A stretch of 64,000 nt of DNA, from NCBI RefSeq assembly GCF_035918395.1, contig NZ_CP142362.1:2827501-2891500 (forward strand), written 5' to 3'. Positions 1-10,439 of the stretch are shown here, in pieces; within the stretch, counting starts at the first letter, position 1, and the number at the start of each line of letters is the position of its first letter. The position numbers and the translations under genes were made by a program. The notes under the pieces are model-generated. The model saw only the letters and a program-made list of their open reading frames with translations, was not told the origin of the DNA and made no database searches. Source of the DNA: Mycolicibacterium sp. ND9-15. GTDB taxonomy: Bacteria; Actinomycetota; Actinomycetes; Mycobacteriales; Mycobacteriaceae.

Positions 1-2
1 TC

Positions 3-341
3 GGGTCGGTGACCATCGACGCGGACCTGATGGATGCGGCCGACCTGCTCGAGGGCGAGCAGGTGACCATCGTCGACGTCGACAACGGCGCACGGCTGGT
101 GACCTACGCGATCACCGGTGAGCGCGGCAGCGGTGTGATCGGGATCAACGGCGCCGCAGCCCATCTCGTGCATCCCGGAGATCTGGTGATCCTGATCGCC
201 TATGGCTCGATGGAAGATGCTGAGGCCCGGACGTACCAACCGCGGGTCGTGTTCGTCGACGCCGACAACAAACAGGTCGACCTCGGGCACGACCCCGCCT
301 TCGTACCGGCCGATGCGGCCGAACTGATGTCGCCACGGTAA
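3..341 (+). CDS. panD: Aspartate 1-decarboxylase (5' truncated by window edge)
   Basis: PanD decarboxylates L-aspartate to beta-alanine for pantothenate and CoA synthesis. It self-cleaves between Gly and Ser to form its pyruvoyl cofactor. The first visible in-frame codons (3-8) encode exactly that Gly-Ser pair, followed by [18 protein letters not shown], so about 23 N-terminal residues lie outside the window. The apparent GTG at 9 is an internal Val and not the start. The rest closely matches mycobacterial PanD ([18 protein letters not shown], then YQPRVVFVD). coaX follows after 5 bp, so both genes of CoA precursor synthesis are probably co-transcribed. Confidence 0.95.
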   Translation, partial: GSVTIDADLMDAADLLEGEQVTIVDVDNGARLVTYAITGERGSGVIGINGAAAHLVHPGDLVILIAYGSMEDAEARTYQPRVVFVDADNKQVDLGHDPAFVPADAAELMSPR

Positions 342-346
342 TTGCG

Positions 347-1168
347 GTGTTACTAGCGATCGACGTCCGCAACACCCACACCGTCGTAGGTCTGGTGTCG
401 GGCTCGGGGGATCACGCGAAAGTCGTGCAGCAGTGGCGGATTCGCACCGAATCCGAAGTCACCGCCGATGAGCTGGCCCTGACCATCGACGGCTTGATCG
501 GCGACGACTCCGAACGGCTGACCGGAGCTGCCGGCCTCTCGACCGTCCCGTCGGTGATGCACGAACTGCGCGAGATGCTCCGGCAGTACTGGCCGTCGGT
601 GCCGCATGTGCTGATCGAGCCGGGCGTGCGCACCGGGATTCCGCTGCTGGTGGACAACCCGAAGGAAGTCGGAGCCGACCGCATCGTCAACTGTCTCGCC
701 GCCTACCACAGGTTCGGCACCGCGGCGATCGTGGTCGACTTCGGCTCGTCGATCTGCGTCGACGTGGTCTCGGCGAAGGGCGAGTTTCTCGGCGGCGCGA
801 TCGCGCCGGGTGTCGAGGTGTCCTCCGATGCGGCGGCGGCCAGGTCGGCGGCGCTGCGGCGCGTCGAACTGACCCGGCCTCGGTCGGTCATCGGGAAGAA
901 CACCGTCGAGTGCATGCAGGCGGGCGCGGTGTTCGGGTTCGCCGGGCTGGTCGACGGGCTGGTGCAGCGCATCCGCGACGACGTCGAGGGTTTCGCCGGC
1001 ACCGACATCGCCGTGGTCGCCACCGGACACACCGCGCCACGCTTGCTGCCGGATATGCGCGCCGTCCAGCATTACGACGAGCACCTCACCCTCGACGGGT
1101 TGCGATTGGTGTTCGAGCGGAATCGCGACAACCAGCGCGGCCGCCTCAAGAAGGGGATGTCGGTGTAG
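347..1168 (+). CDS. coaX: Type III pantothenate kinase
   Basis: CoaX family enzyme of 273 aa (usual length 255-275), phosphorylating pantothenate in the first step of CoA synthesis. It has the ASKHA-fold phosphate motif near the N-terminus ([15 protein letters not shown], where most bacteria have DxGNT) and the acidic motif [12 protein letters not shown], then [13 protein letters not shown]. The GTG start lies 5 bp after panD, so expression is probably coupled. Mycobacteria also carry the type I kinase CoaA, and the M. tuberculosis CoaX is reported not to be the essential activity, so the physiological role here is uncertain although the family call is firm. Confidence 0.93.
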   Translation: MLLAIDVRNTHTVVGLVSGSGDHAKVVQQWRIRTESEVTADELALTIDGLIGDDSERLTGAAGLSTVPSVMHELREMLRQYWPSVPHVLIEPGVRTGIPLLVDNPKEVGADRIVNCLAAYHRFGTAAIVVDFGSSICVDVVSAKGEFLGGAIAPGVEVSSDAAAARSAALRRVELTRPRSVIGKNTVECMQAGAVFGFAGLVDGLVQRIRDDVEGFAGTDIAVVATGHTAPRLLPDMRAVQHYDEHLTLDGLRLVFERNRDNQRGRLKKGMSV

Positions 1169-1225
1169 TTGGTTGCGTTCGGCGCGACCAACGACACCAG
1201 AATCTCTTCACTAGGCTGGCACGAC

Positions 1226-2764
1226 GTGACCGCATCTGACCCGCCCCGGACCGCACCGGCAGCGGCCGCGACATCCGAGCCTGACATTCCGGAGCAGTAC
1301 CGGATTCGTCAGGCAAAGCGTGAGCGACTGCTCGCCGAGGGGCGTGACCCGTACCCGGTCGAGGTCGCGCGCACCCACACCCTCGCCGATATCCGCCAGG
1401 ACTATCCCGGCCTGGCGGCCGACACCGAGACCGGCCAGGTCGTCGGTGTCGCGGGTCGGGTGATGTTCGCCCGTAACTCCGGCAAGCTCTGCTTCGCCAC
1501 GCTGCAGGAGGGTGACGGCACTCAACTGCAGGTGATGATCAGCCTGAACAAGGTCGGACAGGAATCGCTGCAGGCGTGGAAGGCGGACGTCGACCTCGGC
1601 GACATCGTGTTCGTGCGGGGTGAAGTGATCAGCTCTCGTCGCGGGGAACTTTCGGTGTTGGCCGATTCCTGGCAAATCGTCTCCAAAGCCTTGAGGCCGC
1701 TGCCGGTGACGCACAAGGAGATGAGCGAAGAGTCGCGGGTCCGCCAGCGTTACGTCGATCTGATCGTGCGACCCGAGGCTCGATCTATTGCCCGCCAGCG
1801 GGTCGCGGTGGTGCGTGCGCTGCGATCGGCGCTGGAGCGGCGCGGATTTCTCGAAGTCGAGACGCCGATGCTGCAGACTGTCGCCGGTGGCGCGGCGGCA
1901 CGACCGTTCGTGACGCACTCCAATGCGCTCGATACGGACCTGTATCTGCGAATCGCCCCGGAACTGTTCCTCAAGCGGGCACTGGTAGGCGGATTCGAGC
2001 GTGTCTTCGAGTTGAATCGGGTGTTTCGAAACGAAGGTGCGGATTCCACCCATTCACCGGAATTCGCGATGCTCGAGACATATCAGGCTTACGGTACGTA
2101 CGACGATTCGGCGCTCATGACCAGAGAGCTTATTCAAGAGGTCGCCGACGAGGCCATCGGAACACGTAGCGTGCCATTGCCCGATGGCACTACCTACGAT
2201 CTGGACGGCGAATGGCAGTCCGTCGAAATGTATCCATCTCTGTCAGAAGCGCTGGGCCAAGAGATCACTCCGGCAACGCCCGCCGACAAGTTATGGGCTA
2301 TCGCGGATCGGCTCGAAGTCGAGATTCCGCGTGATCGGGGCTACGGCCACGGGAAATTGGTCGAGGAACTCTGGGAACACACCGTCGGGAACACGCTGTG
2401 GGCGCCGACCTTCGTCCGCGACTTCCCCGTCGAGACGACGCCGCTGACCCGCCCGCACCGCGGTATTCCGGGCGTCACCGAGAAGTGGGACCTCTACATC
2501 CGGCGCTTCGAGTTGGCCACCGGTTATTCGGAGCTGATCGACCCGCTGATCCAGCGCGAGAGGTTCGAAGCCCAAGCCAGGGCGGCGGCTGCCGGCGACG
2601 ACGAGGCGATGGCTCTCGACGAGGATTTCCTGACGGCGCTGGAGTACGCCATGCCGCCCTCTACAGGTACGGGGATGGGCATCGATAGATTGATGATGGC
2701 GTTGACCGGACTATCGATTAGAGAGACGGTTTTGTTCCCGATTGTTCGGCGCCACGGCAACTGA
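1226..2764 (+). CDS. lysS: Lysyl-tRNA synthetase, class II
   Basis: Charges tRNA-Lys with lysine in the cytosol. The N-terminal OB-fold anticodon-binding domain runs to about residue 150 ([20 protein letters not shown]). The class II catalytic core follows, with motif 2 ([20 protein letters not shown]) and motif 3 near the C-terminus ([15 protein letters not shown]). The open frame extends back to a TTG at 1169, directly after the coaX stop, but that extra stretch has no family homology. The GTG at 1226 gives [11 protein letters not shown] and a 512-residue protein, close to the mycobacterial length of about 505. This is the canonical LysS and not the membrane LysX. Confidence 0.93.
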   Translation: MTASDPPRTAPAAAATSEPDIPEQYRIRQAKRERLLAEGRDPYPVEVARTHTLADIRQDYPGLAADTETGQVVGVAGRVMFARNSGKLCFATLQEGDGTQLQVMISLNKVGQESLQAWKADVDLGDIVFVRGEVISSRRGELSVLADSWQIVSKALRPLPVTHKEMSEESRVRQRYVDLIVRPEARSIARQRVAVVRALRSALERRGFLEVETPMLQTVAGGAAARPFVTHSNALDTDLYLRIAPELFLKRALVGGFERVFELNRVFRNEGADSTHSPEFAMLETYQAYGTYDDSALMTRELIQEVADEAIGTRSVPLPDGTTYDLDGEWQSVEMYPSLSEALGQEITPATPADKLWAIADRLEVEIPRDRGYGHGKLVEELWEHTVGNTLWAPTFVRDFPVETTPLTRPHRGIPGVTEKWDLYIRRFELATGYSELIDPLIQRERFEAQARAAAAGDDEAMALDEDFLTALEYAMPPSTGTGMGIDRLMMALTGLSIRETVLFPIVRRHGN

Positions 2765-2841
2765 ACGCAGCGACATTCCGATCATGTTGAAATAGCGCAT
2801 ACAAATATGGCAGATTGGTGCCGGGTTCGAGGGACTTAACT

Positions 2842-2857
2842 GCGATCATGTGATCGC
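2842..2857. promoter_or_regulatory. Palindrome upstream of lsr2
   Basis: The 7-bp arms GCGATCA and TGATCGC are separated by TG, a perfect inverted repeat ending 17 bp before the lsr2 ATG. The element CGATCATGT also occurs at 2779-2787, 64 bp upstream of its copy at 2843-2851. The position between promoter and ribosome-binding site suggests an operator, or a hairpin in the leader. The binding protein is unknown. Confidence 0.45.
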
Positions 2858-2874
2858 GAAGAAGGGCGTGTGCC

Positions 2875-3216
2875 ATGGCGAAGAAAGTCACAGTTACCTT
2901 GGTCGACGATTTCGACGGCGAAGGTGCGGCTGACGAGACTGTTGAATTCGGTCTCGACGGCGTGAGCTATGAGATCGATCTTTCTTCCAAGAATGCCGCG
3001 AAGCTGCGGAATGACTTGAAGCAATGGGTCGACGCCGGTCGCCGCGTCGGCGGTCGTCGGCGTGGACGCACGGCAGGCTCGAGTCGTGGGCGAGCGGCGA
3101 TCGACCGTGAGCAGAGTGCCGCGATTCGGGAGTGGGCGCGTCGTAACGGGCACAATGTGTCGACGCGCGGCCGAATTCCCGCCGACGTGATCGACGCCTT
3201 TCACGCGGCGACCTAG
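2875..3216 (+). CDS. lsr2: Lsr2 nucleoid-associated protein (H-NS-like xenogeneic silencer)
   Basis: Small basic DNA-bridging protein that coats AT-rich DNA and silences horizontally acquired genes. It has 113 aa, typical of mycobacteria (112). Residues 1-50 are the beta/alpha dimerisation domain ([32 protein letters not shown]). A basic linker with RRRGR and RGR repeats spans about 57-73. The C-terminal domain carries the AT-hook-like RGR at 98-100 ([17 protein letters not shown]). The ATG at 2875 is the family start. It lies in the lysS-lsr2-clpC1 order conserved across mycobacteria but has its own 110-bp leader with a palindrome. Confidence 0.97.
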   Translation: MAKKVTVTLVDDFDGEGAADETVEFGLDGVSYEIDLSSKNAAKLRNDLKQWVDAGRRVGGRRRGRTAGSSRGRAAIDREQSAAIREWARRNGHNVSTRGRIPADVIDAFHAAT

Positions 3217-3231
3217 CGGCGGTCGTCACTG

Positions 3232-3271
3232 CCTGTTCGCTAGCCGCGAACCTGCTGCGCCAGCGAACAGG
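3232..3271. repeat. 10-bp inverted repeat after lsr2
   Basis: The arms CCTGTTCGCT (3232-3241) and AGCGAACAGG (3262-3271) are perfectly complementary with a 20-nt loop. It starts 15 bp after the lsr2 stop, so it could act as an lsr2 transcription terminator. No T-run follows (the next bases are AAACG), so it may be a transcript-end hairpin or part of the clpC1 regulatory region. The rest of the 266-bp gap to clpC1 holds no gene I can support. A purine-rich GGAGAGCAGG lies about 10 bp before the clpC1 ATG and is its likely ribosome-binding site. Confidence 0.5.
3235..3251. promoter_or_regulatory. Candidate ClgR operator upstream of clpC1
   Basis: Perfect palindrome GTTCGC-N5-GCGAAC. It has the CGC-N5-GCG geometry of actinobacterial ClgR sites, and ClgR is the known activator of clpP1P2 and clpC1 in mycobacteria and corynebacteria. 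The central bases fit the published consensus only partly. The site lies about 230 bp before the clpC1 ATG and is nested in a larger inverted repeat (3232-3271). The assignment rests on motif shape and position. Confidence 0.55.
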
Positions 3272-3482
3272 AAACGAATCACCCCGGCGATGCGTTGCTG
3301 TTCGGTAGCGACGGGTATGCGGCCTATGCGCGTTTATGCCCAGGGCTGTCCGCTCAGAGCAGACCGGCGGGCGGGACGCGCCGCCCCGCTGCCCACTACA
3401 GTGGATGGTAGGTGCGGTGTGTTACTCGAGACCGTTGGGCGCGCATGGCACCGACCTATTGATGGAGAGCAGGTAACCACCG

Positions 3483-6029
<2,547 letters not shown>

Positions 6030-6047
6030 CAGCGTCAAGGCCGAAAG

Positions 6048-6081
6048 ACGGGCGGTACCCCAAGCGGGTGCCGCCCGTTTT
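6048..6081 (+). terminator. Intrinsic terminator of clpC1
   Basis: A 13-bp stem (ACGGGCGGTACCC, 6048-6060, with GGGTGCCGCCCGT, 6066-6078, one T-G wobble) with a 5-nt loop is followed by TTTT. It starts 19 bp after the clpC1 stop. This is a textbook rho-independent terminator, which is uncommon in mycobacteria, and it insulates clpC1 from the riboswitch-controlled operon downstream. Confidence 0.85.
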
Positions 6082-6184
6082 CCGTGCCGAAGTCTGTCGG
6101 GCGTGCGGATTCATACGCGACGGCGGATCAGAGCGCACACTCGATGTGTGGCCTTCGCCGCGCATCGCTGGACCCAATGGATAG

Positions 6185-6303
6185 GATGTGCGATGTTATC
6201 GGCGGGCGAAGGAATCTGGTGAGAATCCAGAACGGTCGCGCCACTGTGTCAAGTCAGACCCGACGCTCGCCGACGGCTCGACCCGATGCACGGCTCGCCG
6301 TGC
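6185..6303 (+). promoter_or_regulatory. Cobalamin (adenosylcobalamin-type) riboswitch
   Basis: Contains the hallmark core GGTGAGAATCC (6218-6228), with stem TCTGG/CCAGA, then CGGTCGCGCCACTGT and AAGTCAGAC. An outer 8-bp stem pairs 6201-6208 with 6264-6271 (one G-T wobble). Downstream a 6-bp hairpin GCACGG-CTCG-CCGTGC (6288-6303) and a weaker GGGA/TCCC pairing lie just before the cbtB ribosome-binding site. This layout fits translational control in which B12 binding shuts off cobalt uptake. The 5' edge is approximate. Confidence 0.9.
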
Positions 6304-6340
6304 GGGAACTGGGACGCGAAATCCCGGAAAGGACACCGAC

Positions 6341-6556
6341 ATGACCTCTCCCGACGCCCGTAAGAGCGTTGCGCCCGCGCTGGACTTCTCCGCCACCAAG
6401 GCGGTGATGTGGCTGACGCTCACCGCATTCTTCGCCCTTCTGGTCCTCTACTTCGTCGGCCTGGACCAGGGTGCGACGTCGGTGTTCGGCAACAACACCG
6501 TCATCCACGAGTTCGTGCATGACGCCCGCCACTTGCTCGGCTTCCCCTGCCACTGA
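6341..6556 (+). CDS. cbtB: CbtB, cobalt transporter small subunit
   Basis: 71-aa protein with one transmembrane helix (about residues 20-40, VMWLTLTAFFALLVLYFVG) and a His-rich C-terminus (HEFVHDARHLLGFPCH) of the kind expected to bind cobalt. CbtB is the short partner of CbtA in a B12-regulated cobalt uptake system. The ATG at 6341 has the ribosome-binding site GGAAAGG at 6326-6332. An open frame continues upstream to 6188 through the riboswitch and is not coding. cbtA begins 21 bp downstream, and the riboswitch in the leader controls both. Confidence 0.9.
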   Translation: MTSPDARKSVAPALDFSATKAVMWLTLTAFFALLVLYFVGLDQGATSVFGNNTVIHEFVHDARHLLGFPCH

Positions 6557-6577
6557 TCTCCGGAGGCAGCCGACACG

Positions 6578-7393
6578 ATGGAAAAGCAGATCATCGGGCG
6601 CGGCCTGCTGGCCGGCGCCCTGGCTGGAGTATTGGCCTTCGTCTTCGCCCGCATCTTCGTCGAACCCGTCATCGAGCGGGCGATCGGATACGAAGAGGGT
6701 GTCGGCGCCGCACACGAGGCGTTGCACAGCGCCGCACACGCCGGACATCACCACCACGGCGGTGCGGGGTTCGAGGGCTTCACCCGCGGCGTCCAGATGA
6801 ACATCGGCATGGGGTTCGGGGTGCTGGCCTTCAGCCTGGCGATCGCCGCGTTGTTCAGCGTCGTGTTCACCGTGGCCTATTCCCGCGTCGGTGGAAAGGG
6901 CACGGTCTCGGCACGGCTGCTGTCGGTGTACGTGGCCGGCGGAATGTTGTTGAGCCTCTACATCGTTCCTGCGTTGAAGTATCCGGCGAGTCCACCCGCG
7001 GTGAGCCTCGACGAGACGATCCGGCAGCGCACCCTGCTGTACCTGCTGATCGTGGTGCTGTCCGCGGCCCTGTTGGTCGGGGCGGTGTACCTGGGCCGGC
7101 GATTGGCCGCACGCCTGGGGGCATGGAACGCGACGTTGGCCGCTGCGGGGTCCTACATCGTCGCGGTCGCCGTCATGATGCTGGTACTGCCGAGCGTCAA
7201 CGAGACACCGGGGCCCCTGACCGACGCCGCGGGCACCATCGTCTACGAAGGCTTCCCGGCCGACGATCTCTATGAGTTCCGGCTTTTCTCGCTGGGCACC
7301 CAGCTCGTCATGTACGCGACGATCGCGCTGGTGTTCGGTGCGATGGTCACGCGCCTGCTCGGGGAGAAGCGGCGGGAGAGCATGTCTGCGTGA
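6578..7393 (+). CDS. cbtA: CbtA, cobalt transporter integral membrane subunit
   Basis: 271-aa inner-membrane protein with several hydrophobic segments (starting at about 8-28, 86-110 and 122-140, then others to the C-terminus). A His cluster AHAGHHHHGG lies near residue 65 between the first two segments. This is the CbtA pattern: predicted cobalt uptake feeding corrin synthesis. The ATG start follows CGGAGG at 6561-6566. It overlaps the next gene by 4 bp (GTGA), so the phosphatase-like gene is in the same riboswitch-controlled operon. Confidence 0.9.
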   Translation: MEKQIIGRGLLAGALAGVLAFVFARIFVEPVIERAIGYEEGVGAAHEALHSAAHAGHHHHGGAGFEGFTRGVQMNIGMGFGVLAFSLAIAALFSVVFTVAYSRVGGKGTVSARLLSVYVAGGMLLSLYIVPALKYPASPPAVSLDETIRQRTLLYLLIVVLSAALLVGAVYLGRRLAARLGAWNATLAAAGSYIVAVAVMMLVLPSVNETPGPLTDAAGTIVYEGFPADDLYEFRLFSLGTQLVMYATIALVFGAMVTRLLGEKRRESMSA

Positions 7394-7941
7394 GTGAGGT
7401 CGTTCGGCTGACACTCGTGTCCCATGCGTTGACCGACGCAATGTCGGCCGGACGATTTCCCACCGACGAGCCGTTGAACCCGGTCGGTCACCGGCAGGTC
7501 GACGCGTCCATCGACCTGGGCGTCGCCGATGCGGCCTTCTGCGGTCCCGAGAAGCGCGCTCGGCAGACCGCCGAACTGCTCGGTCTTCAGGCTGAGGTCG
7601 ACAGTAGGCTGGCCGATTTGGACTGCGGTCGGTGGCGAGGCGATGTGCTGGGCGGGGTTCGACCGGCGGACCTGGCGATCTGGCTGACCGACCCGACGCA
7701 AGCGCCGCACGGCGGCGAATCGGTGGTCGACCTGGTCGACCGGGTCCGCGGATGGATGGACTCACTGACCGACCATCGCGCCCGGCTGGTGGCGGTCACG
7801 CATCCGGCGGTGATCCGAGCCGCGATTCTGGTTGCCCTCGATGCACCCGCAAAGTCGTTCTGGCGCATTGACATTGCGCCGGCGAGCCGTACCGTCATGC
7901 ATTTCCGTGGGCATGCATGGACGCTCCGGTCGAACCGCTGA
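7390..7941 (+). CDS. Histidine-phosphatase-superfamily protein with altered RHG motif
   Basis: 183-aa protein of the phosphoglycerate-mutase-like fold. The catalytic His is at 12 and the second His at 138 (LVAVTHPAVIR). The acid Glu110 (HGGES) and the Arg-rich KRARQTAE stretch (55-62) are also present. The normal N-terminal LVRHG reads LVSHA, so the first phosphate-binding Arg is replaced by Ser11. It starts within the cbtA stop, so it is under the cobalamin riboswitch. CobC-type alpha-ribazole phosphatases belong to this superfamily, so a B12-related role is plausible, but the altered motif makes the activity uncertain. Confidence 0.75.
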   Translation: MSEVVRLTLVSHALTDAMSAGRFPTDEPLNPVGHRQVDASIDLGVADAAFCGPEKRARQTAELLGLQAEVDSRLADLDCGRWRGDVLGGVRPADLAIWLTDPTQAPHGGESVVDLVDRVRGWMDSLTDHRARLVAVTHPAVIRAAILVALDAPAKSFWRIDIAPASRTVMHFRGHAWTLRSNR

Positions 7942-7942
7942 G

Positions 7943-9310
7943 TCACCCGATCGGCACGAGGTCGAAGGCCTGGCGCACGATCGACAACAACCATCCGGCG
8001 GCCGTGGGACTGCGGTAGCGCGGCCAGTTCAACTGGAAGCTGACCACCCACGGCTGGCCGGTGTGGTCGACGGTATACCAGCTGAACGTCAGGTCGCCCG
8101 GCAGGTTTCCGCCCTTGGCCCCGATGTAATCCCACTTCGACCGGTCCAGATCGATACCGGGAATCGCGGCAAGGATGTCCTTGACCGGTGCGGCCTCGCC
8201 GACCGCGGCCGCCTGCAATGCGATGTGCACGCGGCAGATGTCGGCGGCGCTGCCGTACCACTCCGCCCCGAAGTTCGAAGCCGGCGTGTGTGTGCGTTGT
8301 GGGTCCGGTTCGTAGGGACGGGAACTCGTCTGCTGGAGCAATTGCGCACGGCCCTGCGGGCCACCTCTTTCGACGGCTTGGCGCCACTGTTCACGGAGGT
8401 CGGGTCGCCCCCAGCCGACCGAGAACATCTCGTGCATGGTCGGAAACGGCGTCATGCTCGCCGGGTCGTGGTGGCCCGCCGAGATCAGCGCCCGCTCCAC
8501 CGCACCGGGGCCGAGGCGGCCGATCAAGAGATCGGTGGCCATATTGTCGCTGGCCGAGATCATCTGCTGCGCAGCGGTTCTCACCGAGACCCGCGCGCCT
8601 GGAGGGAGCTCTTCGAGGCCGGCCGAACCGACTGCCTTGGCCCGCTTCGTGATGGTCAACGGGTCGGTCCACTTCAGGGTGCCCGCCTTGACCGCGTCGG
8701 CGACCGCGAGCAGCACATAGAGTTTGAAGATCGACGCCAACGGCAGCGACAGCTCGGTGTTGGTCCCGGCCATCACCTCGCACTTCGAACTGTTCGGGAC
8801 CACCTTCGACACTTGATACGAATAGCGCGCGCCGGACTTCGTCAGCTCGGCGTCGACGTCCGCCCATTCGTCGATGACCGGTGGCCGCAACGTCACATCG
8901 AACCGGTCCACCAGTCCCGCGTCGTCGGTGCGCAGGTCGATCTCCTGTGCGACTCCGTAGGACGTCAGTACCCCGATTTTGGCCGCTCCGGCGCCGATCT
9001 CGACGTCGGTGACCGTGAACGGCCGGTCCCACCAGATCCTGTCGAGCTTGAACGCGATGTCGTCGACCTTCTCGGGCACCGCCATCGTGCGCACCCCGAC
9101 CGGGCCGATCGGCCAGTCGGAGTTGAGCATGTCGAGTGTCTGCTTGGCGCGCAGCCCCTGAGGGGTGTTGATTTCGATCGGCGTGCCGTACGCGGCGTCG
9201 GCCGGTACCGGGTCGACCTTCGTGCAACCGACGAGCGCGACGACCAACGAGGCCGTGACCGTCAGCCAGAGCGCACGGCGCGCGTCGAGCCTTCGCTTAT
9301 TTGCTGGCAC
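7943..9310 (-). CDS. lpqF: Lipoprotein LpqF, class A beta-lactamase-like
   Basis: 455-aa exported lipoprotein with a signal peptide ending in the lipobox LVGC (lipidated Cys29). The N-terminal half (about 30-200) is an NTF2-like region seen in mycobacterial penicillin-binding lipoproteins. The C-terminal half is a beta-lactamase-like serine hydrolase with SxxK (SIFK), SDN (ISASDNMATDLL) and KGG in place of KTG (GAKGGNLPG). Substrate unknown; M. tuberculosis LpqF has been linked to esterase and cell-wall roles. The GTG at 9310 gives the best signal peptide and overlaps the mhuD stop by 14 bp, so it is translated from the mhuD transcript. It converges with the phosphatase-like gene with a 1-bp gap. 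Confidence 0.88.
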   Translation of the reverse strand: MPANKRRLDARRALWLTVTASLVVALVGCTKVDPVPADAAYGTPIEINTPQGLRAKQTLDMLNSDWPIGPVGVRTMAVPEKVDDIAFKLDRIWWDRPFTVTDVEIGAGAAKIGVLTSYGVAQEIDLRTDDAGLVDRFDVTLRPPVIDEWADVDAELTKSGARYSYQVSKVVPNSSKCEVMAGTNTELSLPLASIFKLYVLLAVADAVKAGTLKWTDPLTITKRAKAVGSAGLEELPPGARVSVRTAAQQMISASDNMATDLLIGRLGPGAVERALISAGHHDPASMTPFPTMHEMFSVGWGRPDLREQWRQAVERGGPQGRAQLLQQTSSRPYEPDPQRTHTPASNFGAEWYGSAADICRVHIALQAAAVGEAAPVKDILAAIPGIDLDRSKWDYIGAKGGNLPGDLTFSWYTVDHTGQPWVVSFQLNWPRYRSPTAAGWLLSIVRQAFDLVPIG

Positions 9311-9620
9311 CCGCAACGTCGAGGACGACCTCGAACTCGAGCAGCGAGGCGCCGGTGGCAACCGGGTTGGCCTGCTGGCCCTTGTGGGCTTCGATGGCCG
9401 GGCCGGTCGCCCAGGCCTGGAACGCCTCCTCGGACTCCCACTGCGTGACTACGAAATAGCGGTTTTCACCCTTGACGGGTCGCAGGAGCTGAAAGCCGAG
9501 GAAGCCGGGTTGGTTGTCGACGGCGTGGGCGCGGTGCGCGAACCGCTTCTCCAGTTCAGGACCGGCGTCGGCCGGGACCTCGATTGCGTTGATCTTCACC
9601 ACGGGATTCTGGCTAGGCAT
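9297..9620 (-). CDS. mhuD: Heme-degrading monooxygenase MhuD
   Basis: 107-aa ABM-fold protein that opens heme to mycobilin and releases iron, the final step of heme-iron use. Compared with M. tuberculosis MhuD it has four extra N-terminal residues (MPSQN before PVVKINAIEV). The key residues are all present at offset +4: Asn11 (N7), Trp70 (W66) and the heme-ligand His79 (H75). The ATG at 9620 is the only start that gives the family N-terminus. The longer open frame upstream is antisense to the hydrolase gene. lpqF is translationally coupled downstream. Confidence 0.95.
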   Translation of the reverse strand: MPSQNPVVKINAIEVPADAGPELEKRFAHRAHAVDNQPGFLGFQLLRPVKGENRYFVVTQWESEEAFQAWATGPAIEAHKGQQANPVATGASLLEFEVVLDVAGASK

Positions 9621-9674
9621 GCGAATCAGGCTACCGAATGCGCGGTGCGCCGCCCCACGCGTGATGATGTCGGC

Positions 9675-10439
9675 ATGCGATCCCTGACCCGTCGAGGCGG
9701 CAAGGGTCGACCGCTTGTCCTCGTCCACGGTTTGATGGGACGGGGCAGTACCTGGTCCCGGCAGTTGCCGTGGCTGACCCGGCTGGGCGATGTCTACACC
9801 TACGACGCGCCGTGGCACCGCGGCCGAGACGTCGACGACGACCGGCCGATCAGCACCGAGCGGTTGGTCGCCGAACTCGGCGACGCGGTCGCGACGATCG
9901 GAAAGCCCGTCGTCCTGATCGGCCATTCGATGGGCGGACTGCATTCGTGGTGCCTGGCCGCGACGCGTCCCGACCTGGTGGAGGCGTTGGTCATCGAGGA
10001 CATGGCACCGGACTTCCGCGGCCGCACCACCGGCCCCTGGGAGCCGTGGCTACACGCGCTGCCGGTCGAATTCGGCTCTGCGCAACGGATTTACGACGAG
10101 TTCGGCCCGGTGGCCGGCCAGTACTTCCTCGAGGCGTTCGACCGCACCGCGACCGGCTGGCGGTTGCACGGGCGTGCCAATGTCTGGATCGAGATCGCCG
10201 CCGAGTGGGGCACCCGCGACTATTGGCGCGAGTGGCAAGCCGTACGCGTTCCGGCGCTGTTGATCGAGGCGGACGACTCCGTCACGCCGGCAGGCCAGAT
10301 GGCGCGGATGGCGCAGACGGGCCACCGCACCACGTATCTGCGGGTGCCCGGCGCCGGCCACCTCATCCACGACGACGCGCCGCACGCCTATCGGCAGGCG
10401 GTCGAGTCCTTCCTAACGGCGCTCGCCGATGGCGCCTGA
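9675..10439 (+). CDS. Alpha/beta-hydrolase
   Basis: 254-aa alpha/beta-hydrolase, orthologous in position to Rv3591c. It shows the oxyanion motif LVHGLMG (about 16-22), the nucleophile elbow GHSMGG (about 84-89), an acid after the penultimate strand (LIEADDSVTP) and the catalytic His near the C-terminus (GAGHLIHDD). Substrate unknown. The start is taken at ATG 9675 (MRSLTRRGGKGRPLVL); GTG 9645 is an in-frame alternative. It is divergent from mhuD with 54 bp between them, and its end overlaps the convergent small membrane gene. Confidence 0.85.
   Translation: MRSLTRRGGKGRPLVLVHGLMGRGSTWSRQLPWLTRLGDVYTYDAPWHRGRDVDDDRPISTERLVAELGDAVATIGKPVVLIGHSMGGLHSWCLAATRPDLVEALVIEDMAPDFRGRTTGPWEPWLHALPVEFGSAQRIYDEFGPVAGQYFLEAFDRTATGWRLHGRANVWIEIAAEWGTRDYWREWQAVRVPALLIEADDSVTPAGQMARMAQTGHRTTYLRVPGAGHLIHDDAPHAYRQAVESFLTALADGA

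Noticed and set aside
1169..1225. TTG-initiated extension of lysS immediately after coaX
   Set aside because: The added residues have no family counterpart; GTG 1226 gives the normal N-terminus and length.
3232..3271. Reading this inverted repeat as a definite intrinsic terminator
   Set aside because: No T-run follows and it contains a regulator-like palindrome, so it is kept as a repeat and possible operator.
6254..7765. 503-codon minus-strand frame
   Set aside because: Antisense to the riboswitch, cbtB, cbtA and the phosphatase-like gene; low-complexity Arg-rich translation.
7832..9448. 538-codon plus-strand frame
   Set aside because: Antisense to lpqF and mhuD, both with intact family motifs; the translation is Arg/Pro-rich with no domain.
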